DNA from: DASRIA01 sp963768885
GTDB taxonomy: Bacteria > Actinomycetota > Thermoleophilia > Solirubrobacterales > JBBDJG01
Direction: 5' to 3'
Length of the DNA: 64,000 nt
NCBI GenBank assembly: GCA_963768885.1
Contig: CAVYJN010000008.1
Location: 248,001 to 312,000, forward strand
The notes beneath the pieces were generated by a model that worked only from the letters and a program-made list of their open reading frames with translations, ran no database searches and was not told the origin of the DNA. The translations under genes were made by a program, and so were the position numbers. Positions 37,441-46,150 of the stretch are shown piece by piece; within the stretch, counting starts at the first letter, position 1, and every line of letters starts with the position of its first letter.

Positions 37441-38577
37441 TCACAGGCACGAGTAGAGCGCGTCGACCAGGGCGCGGTTGCGCGGGTTCTGCCAGCGCGG
37501 ACCGGAGCGGTTCATCACGTAGGCGAACGCGATCCCGGCGTCCGGGTCGGCGAACCCCAGTGAGCCGCCGGCCCCGAAATGACCGAAGCTCCGTGCGTTC
37601 GGGCCGAGCCGGCGCTCGGGTTGCGTGAGCTGAAAGCCGAGCCCGAAGCGCGAAGGGCGGCCGAGCACGAAGTCCGCGCCGGAAGAGTGCTCCGCGATCG
37701 CGTCCGCGAGGATGTCGGCGTCCAGCAGTCGCCCGCCGTTGAGCGCGTCGTAGATCTGGGCGACGGCCCTCGCGGTCGCATGGGAGTTGGCCGAGGGGAT
37801 CTCCGCGGCCCGCCACGCACGCGTGTTCACGGTGCCGAGGCCGGACAGCCCCGGCGGGTTCAGGTACACGCGGCCCAGGAGGAACCGCCGCTCGTCGTCG
37901 ACCGCGCCCGCGGCGGGAGATCCCGACGGCTCCGAGCCGAACGTGTACTCCGCGACGCGGTCGTCCTCGCGCGCGGCGAGGCCGAGGTGGAAGTCGGCAC
38001 CCAGCGGTCCACTGACCTCGCGGCGCAGGAAGGAGCCGATCGACTCCCCGGCGACGCGGCGCACGATCTCGCCGACGAGGAACCCGAACGTGTTGACGTG
38101 GTAGCCGTGCGTGGTCCCCGGTCTCCACCAAGGCTCCTCGCGCGCGAGCGCGTCGACCATCAGCTCCCAGTCGTACCTCGCATCCTCGGGCAGCTCGCGG
38201 CGGACGGCCGGCAGGCCGGCGCGATGGGCAAGCAGCATGCGCACCGTGACGGCCTCCTTCCCCGCATCCGCGAACTCCGGCCAGTGACGCGACACCCGAT
38301 CGCCGAGGTCGAGCCGCCCTCGCTGGCCCAGGATCAGCAGGCAGAGCGCGGCCATCGCCTTGCCCACCGAAAAGACGCCGACGAGCGTGTCGCGATGCCA
38401 CGGGCGAGTGCACGCCTGGTCCATCCACCCGCCCCAGATGTCGACGACCGGGCTTCCCCCGACGATCACCGCGACCGCCGCGCCGCGCTCGCCGCGCACC
38501 GCGAAGTTCTCCGCGAGTGCGTCCTGCACTGCGGCGAAGCGCCGGTCGCACCGGCCCGTGAGACCAGCCGCTGCCAA
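37441..38577 (-). CDS. Beta-lactamase-family serine hydrolase (esterase/EstB-like)
   Basis: A 378-residue class C beta-lactamase-like hydrolase. The catalytic motifs are Ser70-Val-Gly-Lys73 (SxxK), Tyr159-His-Val-Asn162 (YxN) and HFGAGG near residue 335 (HxG in place of KTG), the pattern of EstB-type esterases. No signal peptide is seen, so it is probably cytoplasmic and an esterase rather than a beta-lactamase. The TTG at 38577 lies 3 nt after the alcohol dehydrogenase stop, consistent with translational coupling; a GTG 16 codons later would remove conserved sequence. Confidence 0.82.
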   Translation of the reverse strand: MAAAGLTGRCDRRFAAVQDALAENFAVRGERGAAVAVIVGGSPVVDIWGGWMDQACTRPWHRDTLVGVFSVGKAMAALCLLILGQRGRLDLGDRVSRHWPEFADAGKEAVTVRMLLAHRAGLPAVRRELPEDARYDWELMVDALAREEPWWRPGTTHGYHVNTFGFLVGEIVRRVAGESIGSFLRREVSGPLGADFHLGLAAREDDRVAEYTFGSEPSGSPAAGAVDDERRFLLGRVYLNPPGLSGLGTVNTRAWRAAEIPSANSHATARAVAQIYDALNGGRLLDADILADAIAEHSSGADFVLGRPSRFGLGFQLTQPERRLGPNARSFGHFGAGGSLGFADPDAGIAFAYVMNRSGPRWQNPRNRALVDALYSCL

Positions 38578-38580
38578 GGC

Positions 38581-39684
38581 TCAGAAGCCGATCACGCTGC
38601 GGATGCCGTCCTGCGCCTCCATCAGCTCGAACCCGCGGTTGACGTCGTCGAGCGTCAGGCGGTGGGAGATGAACGCGTCGACGTCGATATCCCCGGCCAT
38701 ATACCGCTCGACGAGTTGGGGCACCTGGTCGCGGCCCTTCACCCCGCCGAACGACGAGCCGCAGACCCGCCTCCCGGTGATCAGGAGCCGAGGGACGATG
38801 TCGAGCGTCTCGCCCTTTCCCGCGACGCCGGCGACGGTGCACAGCCCCCACCCCATGCGCGCGGCCGCGACCGCCTGGGCCATCACGCCCACGTTGCCCG
38901 TGGCCTCGAACGTGTAGTCGGCGCCGAACCCGCCCGTCATGTCGAGGACCTGATCGACGGCGCCCTCGCCGCCGGCCAGCGTGTCCGTCGCGCCCTGCCC
39001 GCGCGCCAGCGCGAGCCTGCTCTCGGAGAGGTCCACGCACACGATCCGCTCGGCACCCTGCAGCCGGCAGCCCGCCACCGCGCCGAGCCCGACCATCCCC
39101 GCGCCGAACACGACGCAGGTGCTCCCCGGCTCGACCTTGGCCGTGAACATCGCGGCGCCGAGCCCGGTGGAGAGACCACACGCGAACAGGCAGGCGCGGT
39201 CCAGCGGAGCCTCGGGCATCACCTTGGCAAGGGCGATCTCGGGCAGCACGGCGTACTCCGCGAAGGTCGACGTTCCCATGAAGTGGCGGATCGGCTCGCC
39301 GTCGCGGGAGAGCCGCGTCGTCCCGTCGGGCAGGTAGCCGAGGTTCTGCTGCTCGCGGATCGCGAGGCAGAGGTTCGTGCGGGGGCTGCGGCAGTGGATG
39401 CACTCCCGGCACTGCGGGGAGAACATCGTCACGACGTGATCGCCGGGGCTCAGGGAGCGCACGTCGGGCCCGACACGCTCGACCACGCCCGCACCCTCGT
39501 GGCCCAGCACCGTGGGGGCGTACCCCGACGGGTCGGCGCCCGATGCGGTGTAGAGGTCCGTATGGCAGACGCCGCAGGCCTCGAGCCGCACGAGCACCTC
39601 TCCGGCATGCGGCTCCTCGAGGTCCACGTCCTGGACGCGGAGCGGCGTTCCGAACTCCTCGAGCACGGCCGCGCGGATCTGCAT
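38581..39684 (-). CDS. Zinc-dependent alcohol dehydrogenase (class III-like MDR)
   Basis: A 367-residue medium-chain dehydrogenase. Catalytic zinc ligands sit in ACGVCHTDLY and LGHEGAGVVE; four cysteines of the structural zinc site are in SPQCRECIHC and NLC; the NAD-binding Rossmann motif is VVFGAGMVGLGAV. The sequence resembles S-(hydroxymethyl)glutathione or mycothiol dehydrogenases and general class III alcohol dehydrogenases. It is first in the three-gene operon with the hydrolase and PhyH protein. The ATG at 39684 is preceded by GAGAGGGGG; a TAGGCT box lies about 25 nt further upstream. Confidence 0.88.
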   Translation of the reverse strand: MQIRAAVLEEFGTPLRVQDVDLEEPHAGEVLVRLEACGVCHTDLYTASGADPSGYAPTVLGHEGAGVVERVGPDVRSLSPGDHVVTMFSPQCRECIHCRSPRTNLCLAIREQQNLGYLPDGTTRLSRDGEPIRHFMGTSTFAEYAVLPEIALAKVMPEAPLDRACLFACGLSTGLGAAMFTAKVEPGSTCVVFGAGMVGLGAVAGCRLQGAERIVCVDLSESRLALARGQGATDTLAGGEGAVDQVLDMTGGFGADYTFEATGNVGVMAQAVAAARMGWGLCTVAGVAGKGETLDIVPRLLITGRRVCGSSFGGVKGRDQVPQLVERYMAGDIDVDAFISHRLTLDDVNRGFELMEAQDGIRSVIGF

Positions 39685-39770
39685 CGATACCCCCTCTCGT
39701 CGGTTGGATCAAGCCTATGCGGCCGCGCCCCCGGCCGGCACCGACCCTCGCCGTGGCCGATCCGAGCATC

Positions 39771-39776
39771 TAGACT
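39771..39776 (+). promoter_or_regulatory. -10 box (TAGACT) giving a leaderless GTG start
   Basis: TAGACT, 7 nt, then the GTG start at 39784. Hexamer and spacing are identical to those at 17110 upstream of the giant paralogue. No ribosome-binding site is present, which fits a leaderless mRNA. Confidence 0.6.
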
Positions 39777-39783
39777 CGACAAG

Positions 39784-42309
39784 GTGAGATGCAGGGGAGC
39801 AGCGCGGCTGGCGCTGGCCGGCTTGGTCGTGCTCGTCTTGGCGCCGGCATCGGCCCACGGCCAGCATTCCAAGGTGTCGCTGGAGTCGATCGGCCCGGGC
39901 GGCGGCAACGGCCCCCTGCCCGCGGACCTCGCCGCGCCGATCGACACCGACAACCGTCCCTATCTCTCCACCCCCGAGGCGCTCACCTCGGCCGACACGG
40001 ACTCCTCGTTCGACCTCTATTCGCGCAGCGGCCCCAACACCACGCTTGCCAGCGTGGGCTCGCCGGGCGGCAACGGCGCCTATCCGGCCCTGTCCGGGCG
40101 CATCCGGGCCGGCGGCACGCGGCTCTTCTTCGTGACCGAAGAGCGGCTCAGGCCCGAGGACACCGACAACTCGCTGGACGTCTACATGCGCGAGGGAAGC
40201 GCGACGACCCTGGTGTCGACCGGGCCGGGCGCAGGCGCATTCGGAGCCTACGACAGCTTCTTCGCGGGCTCGTCCGCGGATGGGACGAGGGCGTTCTTCA
40301 CGACGCGCGGCGCGCTCGTGGGGGCAGACAACGACCAGTCGTTCGACGTCTACGAGCGCGCCAGCGGCAACACGTCGCTCGTGTCCACCGGGCCGGCCGG
40401 CGGCAACGGGCCGTACGGCGCGGACGTGGCGGGGGTGACCGATGACGGAACCAGGGTCTTCTTCCATACCGCCGAGTCGCTGGTCGCGAGCGACACCGAC
40501 ACCGGCCAGGACGTCTACCAGCGCGCGGGGGGCACCACGACCCTCCTGTCGACCGGCCCCGACGGGGGCAACGCCGACTCGAACGCCACCTTCGACGGGA
40601 GCTCGCAGGACGGCACGAAGGTCTTCTTCCACACCGCCGAGTCCCTGCTCGCCGCCGACACCGATACGGGAACCGACATCTACGAACGCGAGAACGCGAC
40701 CACGACGACGATTCACTCGATGAGTGCCGGCGGGGGCAAGAGCGGTGCGCCGGCGCTGTTCGCGGGCGCGTCGCAGGACGGCTCGAAGGTCTTCGTCGAA
40801 AGCGCAGAGAGGCTCCTGCCCTCTCCGACCGACCGGGACAGCGCGAACGACGTCTACATGAGCTCGGGCGGATCGCTCACGATGATCACCCCGGGAGGCA
40901 ACGACACCGTCGCGACGAACGCGTACTTCGTCGGCGCGTCCACCGACGGCAGCCACGTCTTCTTTCGCTCGGAAGAACCGCTCACCGCCGGCGACGCCGA
41001 CCAGTACCAGGACATATTCCAGTACCAGACCGGGTCCCTGAGCCGGCTCTCCCTGGGCCCGGCGGGCGGCAACGGCCAGGCGCACTCGTTATTCGGGGGC
41101 GCGTCCGATGACGGGACGCACGTGTACTTCCAGACCGCCGAGTCGCTCGACCCCGTGGACACGGACACCACGACCGACGTCTACGAGCGCTACGGCGGCG
41201 TGACATTCCTGCTGAGCACCGGCCCGGCCGGCGGCAGCGGCGCCTTCGACGCGAGCTTCAGGGCCGTCTCCGCCGACGGGCAGCGCGTCTTCTTCCGCAC
41301 GGCGGAGTCGTTGGTGACCGCGGACAGCGACGGCGCGCCCGACGTGTACTCGGCCAACGTGCCGGGCACCGTCACGGTCGTGCTCGACGCTGTGCCAAAC
41401 GACGCCCAGGACTTCGCCTTCCAGGCATCCGGGCTCGACGACGGCTTCGCGTTCTCGCCGCCGAACTTCGGGCCGACCAATTTCTCGCTGGACGACGACT
41501 CCGACGGCACCCTCCCGAATCAGAAGGACTTCACCGGCGTCACCCCGGGCGCCGGCTACTCCGTGAGCCAGACCGCTGCCACCGGATGGGACCCGACCTC
41601 CGCCACCTGCGACGACGGCAGCCCCGTGACCGCGATCGACGTGGGCGCGGGAGAGCACGTGACGTGCACCTTCACGAACACGCGGCAGACCGTCACGACC
41701 GGGTATCCGCGGCCCAAGGGAGCGACCCCGGTGCGGTTCTCGCTCGTGCCCGCCTTCCAGGAGTGCGTGGACCCGAACCGCATGCACGGGCCTTCGCTGT
41801 CGGTCGCCTCGTGCAACCCGCCGGCGCGCGAGCCGAGCGAGCTGACCGTGGGCACTCAGGATGCAAACGGCGTGGCACCGAATTTCACCGGCTCGGTGAA
41901 GTGGGACGCGATCCTCGGCATCCCCTCGACCCCCGCGGACGAGGCCGACGTGCGGCTCACCGCGAACCTCTCCGACGTGCGGCTCACGGCCGGCCTCGAC
42001 GACTACGCCGGCGAGCTCCAGGGCATCGTGACGCTGCGCATCACCGACCGCGATGCGGGCGTGCCGATGACCACCGAGGACCTGCCGCTCGCCGCCACGG
42101 TGCCCTGCAATCCGACCGCGAGCACGAGCATCGGCTCGAGCTGCTCGCTGTCGACGACCGTGGACGCCATCCTGCCCGGCGCCGTGCCGGAGGGCCGGCG
42201 CACGGTCTGGCAACTGGAAGGCATGACCGTGATGGACGGCGGCAACGACGGACTTGCGTCGACCCAGCCCAACACCGCGTTCGCGCGGCCCGGGCTGTTC
42301 GTCCCGTAG
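39784..42309 (+). CDS. Secreted propeller protein with one prealbumin/CnaB-like repeat and shared C-terminal module
   Basis: An 841-residue paralogue of the giant protein. The signal peptide (about 1-26, ending AHG) is followed by QHSKVSLESIGPGGGNG, nearly the same as in the giant, then nine propeller units (about 30-525, DGTRVFFHTAESLVASDTD pattern), a single 98-residue-type repeat (about 530-635, with LDDDSDGTLPN, TCDDGS and TCTFTN) and the YPRPKGATP...FVP module from about 41703 to the stop. The comparison shows that the giant differs mainly by repeat expansion. It has an intact frame, and the start is leaderless. Likely cell-surface or secreted; binding partner unknown. Confidence 0.85.
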   Translation: MRCRGAARLALAGLVVLVLAPASAHGQHSKVSLESIGPGGGNGPLPADLAAPIDTDNRPYLSTPEALTSADTDSSFDLYSRSGPNTTLASVGSPGGNGAYPALSGRIRAGGTRLFFVTEERLRPEDTDNSLDVYMREGSATTLVSTGPGAGAFGAYDSFFAGSSADGTRAFFTTRGALVGADNDQSFDVYERASGNTSLVSTGPAGGNGPYGADVAGVTDDGTRVFFHTAESLVASDTDTGQDVYQRAGGTTTLLSTGPDGGNADSNATFDGSSQDGTKVFFHTAESLLAADTDTGTDIYERENATTTTIHSMSAGGGKSGAPALFAGASQDGSKVFVESAERLLPSPTDRDSANDVYMSSGGSLTMITPGGNDTVATNAYFVGASTDGSHVFFRSEEPLTAGDADQYQDIFQYQTGSLSRLSLGPAGGNGQAHSLFGGASDDGTHVYFQTAESLDPVDTDTTTDVYERYGGVTFLLSTGPAGGSGAFDASFRAVSADGQRVFFRTAESLVTADSDGAPDVYSANVPGTVTVVLDAVPNDAQDFAFQASGLDDGFAFSPPNFGPTNFSLDDDSDGTLPNQKDFTGVTPGAGYSVSQTAATGWDPTSATCDDGSPVTAIDVGAGEHVTCTFTNTRQTVTTGYPRPKGATPVRFSLVPAFQECVDPNRMHGPSLSVASCNPPAREPSELTVGTQDANGVAPNFTGSVKWDAILGIPSTPADEADVRLTANLSDVRLTAGLDDYAGELQGIVTLRITDRDAGVPMTTEDLPLAATVPCNPTASTSIGSSCSLSTTVDAILPGAVPEGRRTVWQLEGMTVMDGGNDGLASTQPNTAFARPGLFVP

Positions 42310-42325
42310 GCGCTCGCGGAAGCGG

Positions 42326-43843
42326 TCAGCGCGCCGCCAACGCGTCCCTCAGCGCGGGGGCCCAGCGCAGGATCGCCTCGTCGTCGGCGCCGCTGCGCTC
42401 GGCCCGTGCGAGCCATTCGAAGTGCTCTGGCCCTGGAATGTCGCGGGGACGGCCGATCGCATGCATCCGCGCGCATTTCGCGACGTACTCCTCCTTCGAC
42501 TTCCAGTGGTAGTGGTTGAGGCGTAGGCGCTCGACGGAGTCGGTCGCCGTCCGCGTGCCCCACATGGGGACGTGGTTCTCGTCGACTGCGGACAGGTACG
42601 GGTATTCGAAATGGTGCGCGCTCAGGCACCGCGTCACGCGTGTCGGGTCGGCGACCGTCTTCATGTTGATGTTGCCGTCGAAGTCGATCCTGCGGCGGAA
42701 GTTCTCGATCACGAGCCCCGGCGGGCGCGTCTCGTGCCCCGAGGTGGCGAACATCGCCCAGCGCAGCGCGACCGCGGGCCATTCCTCGAACTCGGAGAGC
42801 ACGTCCGGGAGCGATGAGCTGCCGGGGGAGAACAGGAACTCGTCGAGATCGATGAACGCGATCCAGCGCGAGTCGTAGCGGTGCCACCGCAGGGCGTCGT
42901 CGTACGCGGCGATCTGACCGACCCGGCCGTCGAGGACCGGCCAGTCGCGCACCGTCACGAGCCCGTCGTCGATGTACGGGGCGAGCACGTCCATGTGGTC
43001 GTCCTCGCTGAAGTTGTTGTAGAGGAAGAAGCGCTCGACGCCCACCAGCCTGTGGAACTCGACCCACTCAGCGAGGTTGGACGCCTCGTCGCGGTAGATC
43101 GCGCAGACGGAGAGATAGGGCTTCGGGCTGGGCGTCCGCGACCGGTCCCCCGCCACGTAGCCGCGCTGCCTGTTCGCCGCCCAGAAGTCGGCCTGCGTCG
43201 CGGCCAGCTGGAGCAGGCTCTGAGTGTCGAGCATGTCGCACGCCTCCACCCCGGCAGCCCCGAGGCGATGCTGGACGTCGGCGGCGAAGGCCAGATGCCG
43301 CGCGAACTCCTCCGCAGGCGCGAACCTGAAGCTGGTCGCCAGGCCGAGCGTCCGCTCGACCAGGCTCCAGCGCTCCAGCTGGATCACCGGGACCGCCTCC
43401 GGGTCGCACCCGAACGCGAGCAGCGACCCGACGGCCAGCACGGCGGCGCGATCGGGATCGGGCTCCACGAGGTCCTCGGCGGGCGCCGCGAGCTGCGGCC
43501 GCTGCTCCGCCGCGGCGCCCAGAAAGGCCGCGAAGCGCTCGGCCGGCGTCGCCGCCTCGTCGAGGAAGCAACCCATCGCGCGGCCCAGCTCCTGCGTCGA
43601 GAAGCTCTTGACCCACCGCCTCGTCGAGCGATCGGTGAGGTCATAGCGGCGGCCGTTGAAGATGCCCGTGAAGACCGCTTCGAAGCGTTGCGTCCACGGG
43701 GCACCGGCGGCCGCGAGCTCGACGACCGCCCGCAGCTCCGCCGCGACCGCGAGCCGGTACCGGCGCTCCTCGGCATCGAACTCCGGCCGCGAGCGCGCCT
43801 GCCTGAGGTGCTCGAGCAGCCTCTCCCAACGCTCCTCATCCAT
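42326..43843 (-). CDS. Glycosyltransferase (GT92/GT2-like) with N-terminal helical domain
   Basis: A 505-residue protein. The N-terminal 240 residues are helical and of unknown role. The catalytic domain (about 245-480) begins YLSVCAIYRDEASNLAEWVE and continues with HRLVGVERFFLYNNFSEDD and IAFIDLDEFLFSP (DxD-type metal motif), followed by LNHYHWKSKEEY; this matches glycosyltransferase family 92 and related GT2-like domains. It would add a sugar to a surface glycan or protein. It is 35 nt downstream of the small sulfotransferase on the same strand, forming a two-gene operon, and is a full-length paralogue of the gene at 44648. Confidence 0.82.
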   Translation of the reverse strand: MDEERWERLLEHLRQARSRPEFDAEERRYRLAVAAELRAVVELAAAGAPWTQRFEAVFTGIFNGRRYDLTDRSTRRWVKSFSTQELGRAMGCFLDEAATPAERFAAFLGAAAEQRPQLAAPAEDLVEPDPDRAAVLAVGSLLAFGCDPEAVPVIQLERWSLVERTLGLATSFRFAPAEEFARHLAFAADVQHRLGAAGVEACDMLDTQSLLQLAATQADFWAANRQRGYVAGDRSRTPSPKPYLSVCAIYRDEASNLAEWVEFHRLVGVERFFLYNNFSEDDHMDVLAPYIDDGLVTVRDWPVLDGRVGQIAAYDDALRWHRYDSRWIAFIDLDEFLFSPGSSSLPDVLSEFEEWPAVALRWAMFATSGHETRPPGLVIENFRRRIDFDGNINMKTVADPTRVTRCLSAHHFEYPYLSAVDENHVPMWGTRTATDSVERLRLNHYHWKSKEEYVAKCARMHAIGRPRDIPGPEHFEWLARAERSGADDEAILRWAPALRDALAAR

Positions 43844-43878
43844 CGGGGATCTGTCCGCCGCGTCGGACGTCGCGCGCG

Positions 43879-44514
43879 CTAGCCGGCACGGTCGGCGACG
43901 GGCACTTCGTAGCCGTAGTGGGCCGCCAGCTCCGCGACGATCGGAGCGATGCGGGCCCACGAGATCTTCTCGTTTCGATTGCGTCGATTGACGTCTCGCG
44001 GAACGCTGTCCAGCGCCTGAGCAGCCTGGCCTTCGGAGAGGTCGAGCTCCAGCAGCTCGGCGAGGCGCAGGAGCAGCGCGACGTCGAGATCCTCCAAGCG
44101 GTAGGTGATGTCGGCGTGCGCCTCCGCCCGCGTGTTCCAAATCCGCCACAACAGGGCGGCGCGGTCGGCTTGGCGGTCCGGTTCGTAGACCTCGGGAGCC
44201 TCGCGCTCGATGATGGTCGGGAAGGGCTTCTCGCGACGCTGCTCGGACAGGAACGCGATGCCGACGATCGAGCGGACGAACTCGAGCGGATTCCGGACCT
44301 GGTGCAGCACCACGGCATCATCGAGGGGCAGGAACGGAACGGCGAGGAACGACGAGTCGCCGTCGGCGCCGGTCCAGTCGACCGGCACGTTCCCCGCGGC
44401 CTGGCCGATTCCGAATACCTTCTCGTGGCCGCAGCGGACGCCGAGGGCACTGAAGAGGGCGGCAGTGTAAGCGGTGCCCGAACGCGGACAACCGGTGACC
44501 ACGAAGCGCTTCAT
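43879..44514 (-). CDS. Small sulfotransferase-like protein
   Basis: A 211-residue protein with a sulfotransferase-type P-loop at the N-terminus (VVTGCPRSGTAYTAALFSALG) and a short 3'-phosphate region near residue 75 (VVLHQVRNPLEFVRSIVG). It is shorter than typical sulfotransferases (about 280-300), so the fold is minimal but motifs are intact. It likely uses PAPS. The ATG at 44514 lies inside ATGA overlapping a possible 23-residue upstream frame that begins at a GTG at 44582. It is divergent from the glycosyltransferase at 44648, sharing an intergenic promoter region. Confidence 0.78.
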   Translation of the reverse strand: MKRFVVTGCPRSGTAYTAALFSALGVRCGHEKVFGIGQAAGNVPVDWTGADGDSSFLAVPFLPLDDAVVLHQVRNPLEFVRSIVGIAFLSEQRREKPFPTIIEREAPEVYEPDRQADRAALLWRIWNTRAEAHADITYRLEDLDVALLLRLAELLELDLSEGQAAQALDSVPRDVNRRNRNEKISWARIAPIVAELAAHYGYEVPVADRAG

Positions 44515-44596
44515 CGGGTTGTCGGTCGATGGCACCCGTCGGCGATGCGTGCGGCGCGATACGAGTTCAGCCAGCGGGCCACGATCGGCGGCAGTG

Positions 44597-44602
44597 TATA
44601 AC
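44597..44602 (+). promoter_or_regulatory. -10 box (TATAAC) in the divergent glycosyltransferase/sulfotransferase promoter region
   Basis: TATAAC, 7 nt, then a GTG at 44610 that opens a 13-codon leader frame. On the opposite strand an overlapping TACACT (44598-44593) could serve the divergent sulfotransferase, making this a compact bidirectional promoter. Confidence 0.4.
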
Positions 44603-44609
44603 GATGGCC

Positions 44610-44651
44610 GTGCGAGCGACGAGCCCAAAGGCGCGGTGTCTTCGCGGATGA
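44610..44651 (+). CDS. Putative leaderless 13-residue leader peptide
   Basis: A short frame from the GTG 7 nt after TATAAC, encoding 13 residues (MRATSPKARCLRG). Its TGA stop overlaps the ATG start of the glycosyltransferase as ATGA (44648-44651). The layout repeats that before the giant gene (GTGA overlap at 17179). Existence and translation are inferred from position only. Confidence 0.3.
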   Translation: MRATSPKARCLRG

Positions 44652-46150
44652 ACGACGCCAGATGGGCGCGAATGCTCGACTACCTGCGCCGTGCACGGTC
44701 GAGCGAGAACTTCGCTTCGAAGGAGCGCGTTTACAGGCTGGAGGCTGCAAAGGAGCTGCGCCGGATCCTGACGCTCGCAAGTGCAGGCGAGCCGTGGCTG
44801 GACCAGTTCCGCGCGATCACGACCAGCAACATCGCGGGCCGCCCCTACGACCTCACGGAGCGACCGCACCAGAGGTGGCTCCAAGTGCTCGCCGCACCGG
44901 AGGCATTCGGACGCGCCCTCGCTTGCTTTCTTGATCCGAGCCTGGGACCCGTCGAACGATTCGCCTCGTTCCTGCAGGCGGCCGCACAGGAGCGGCCGGC
45001 GCTGCTCGACCCTCCCGAGCTGCTGGCCAATCCGGACATCGGGCGAGACGACGCGGTGCTTGCGATCGGATCTCTGTTCAACTTCGCGTGCGCCCCGGAG
45101 GATCTTCCGATCGTCCGCCCGAAGGTCTTCGACCTGCTCGAGCAGGCTCTCGGGTACGAATGGACGTACCGGATCTCACTCGTCGAGCAGTACAGGCGGC
45201 ACCTGGCGTTCGCCGAGGACGTCAGGGCCAGGCTCGAGGCGGTGGGCGTCGAGGTGCAGGACATGGTCGACGCACAGAGCCTGATCCAGGATGCGGGCGA
45301 GCACGCCGACTTCTGGACGGCTGACCCATGGAAGGGGCCGAGGGCGCTGGGCGACGGAGCGCCCTACCTCTCGATCTGCGCGATCTACCGCGACGAGGCC
45401 CCGTACCTGCGTGAGTGGATCGAGTTCCACCGGCTCGTGGGGGTAGAGCGATTCTTCCTGTACGACAACCTCAGCGAGGACGATCACCTCGACGTGCTCG
45501 CGCCCTATCTCGAGGACGGGGTCGTGACCGTCCGACCGTGGCCCGTCTTCGACCCGCAGGTACCTGCCTACAACGACTGCATCCGCTGGCATCGCTACGA
45601 CTCGCGCTGGATCGCCTTCATCGATGTCGACGAATTCCTGTTCTCCCCGACGGGGCGACCCTTGCCCGAGGTGCTGGCCGACTACGAGGCCTGGCCGGGT
45701 GTGGCGGTCGCCTGGGTCATGTACGGGACGGGAGGCCATCGGACGAGACCGCAGGGCCTGGTGGTCGAGAACTACCTCCGCAGGATCGAGCAACCGGACC
45801 CCATCATGAACATGAAGAGCATCGTCGACCCCACGCGCGTCACGTCATACGTGAGTGGACACCATTGCGCCTACTCCTACATGTCGGCGGTGGATGAGAA
45901 TCACTTCCCGGTCGACGGCCACACGCTGGTGCCGCCTTCCTTCGAGCGGCTCCGCTTGAACCATTACCACTACAAATCCGAAGAGGAGTTCGTTGCCAAG
46001 TTCGAGCGCTGGCGAGCGATCGGTCGGCGTCGCCACATCCCCACCGCCGCGGACCTCGAGCAGCTCAGGCAGAGGGAAGCGGACGAAGGCAAGACGGATG
46101 AGTCGATCCTGATGTTCTCGCCTGCGCTGCGAGCGGCGCTCGGCAGGTGA
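44648..46150 (+). CDS. Glycosyltransferase (GT92/GT2-like), paralogue of the gene at 42326
   Basis: A 500-residue glycosyltransferase with the same architecture as its neighbour: a helical N-terminal region (MNDARWARMLDYLRRARS) and a catalytic domain from about 238 with YLSICAIYRDEAPYLREWIE, VGVERFFLYDNLSEDD, WIAFIDVDEFLFSP (DxD) and LNHYHYKSEEEF. The two paralogues face apart around a shared region with a sulfotransferase between them, suggesting inverted duplication. The stop overlaps the methyltransferase GTG (GTGA), so both are translated from one mRNA. The start is the ATG at 44648; the frame is open upstream without conserved sequence. Confidence 0.82.
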   Translation: MNDARWARMLDYLRRARSSENFASKERVYRLEAAKELRRILTLASAGEPWLDQFRAITTSNIAGRPYDLTERPHQRWLQVLAAPEAFGRALACFLDPSLGPVERFASFLQAAAQERPALLDPPELLANPDIGRDDAVLAIGSLFNFACAPEDLPIVRPKVFDLLEQALGYEWTYRISLVEQYRRHLAFAEDVRARLEAVGVEVQDMVDAQSLIQDAGEHADFWTADPWKGPRALGDGAPYLSICAIYRDEAPYLREWIEFHRLVGVERFFLYDNLSEDDHLDVLAPYLEDGVVTVRPWPVFDPQVPAYNDCIRWHRYDSRWIAFIDVDEFLFSPTGRPLPEVLADYEAWPGVAVAWVMYGTGGHRTRPQGLVVENYLRRIEQPDPIMNMKSIVDPTRVTSYVSGHHCAYSYMSAVDENHFPVDGHTLVPPSFERLRLNHYHYKSEEEFVAKFERWRAIGRRRHIPTAADLEQLRQREADEGKTDESILMFSPALRAALGR

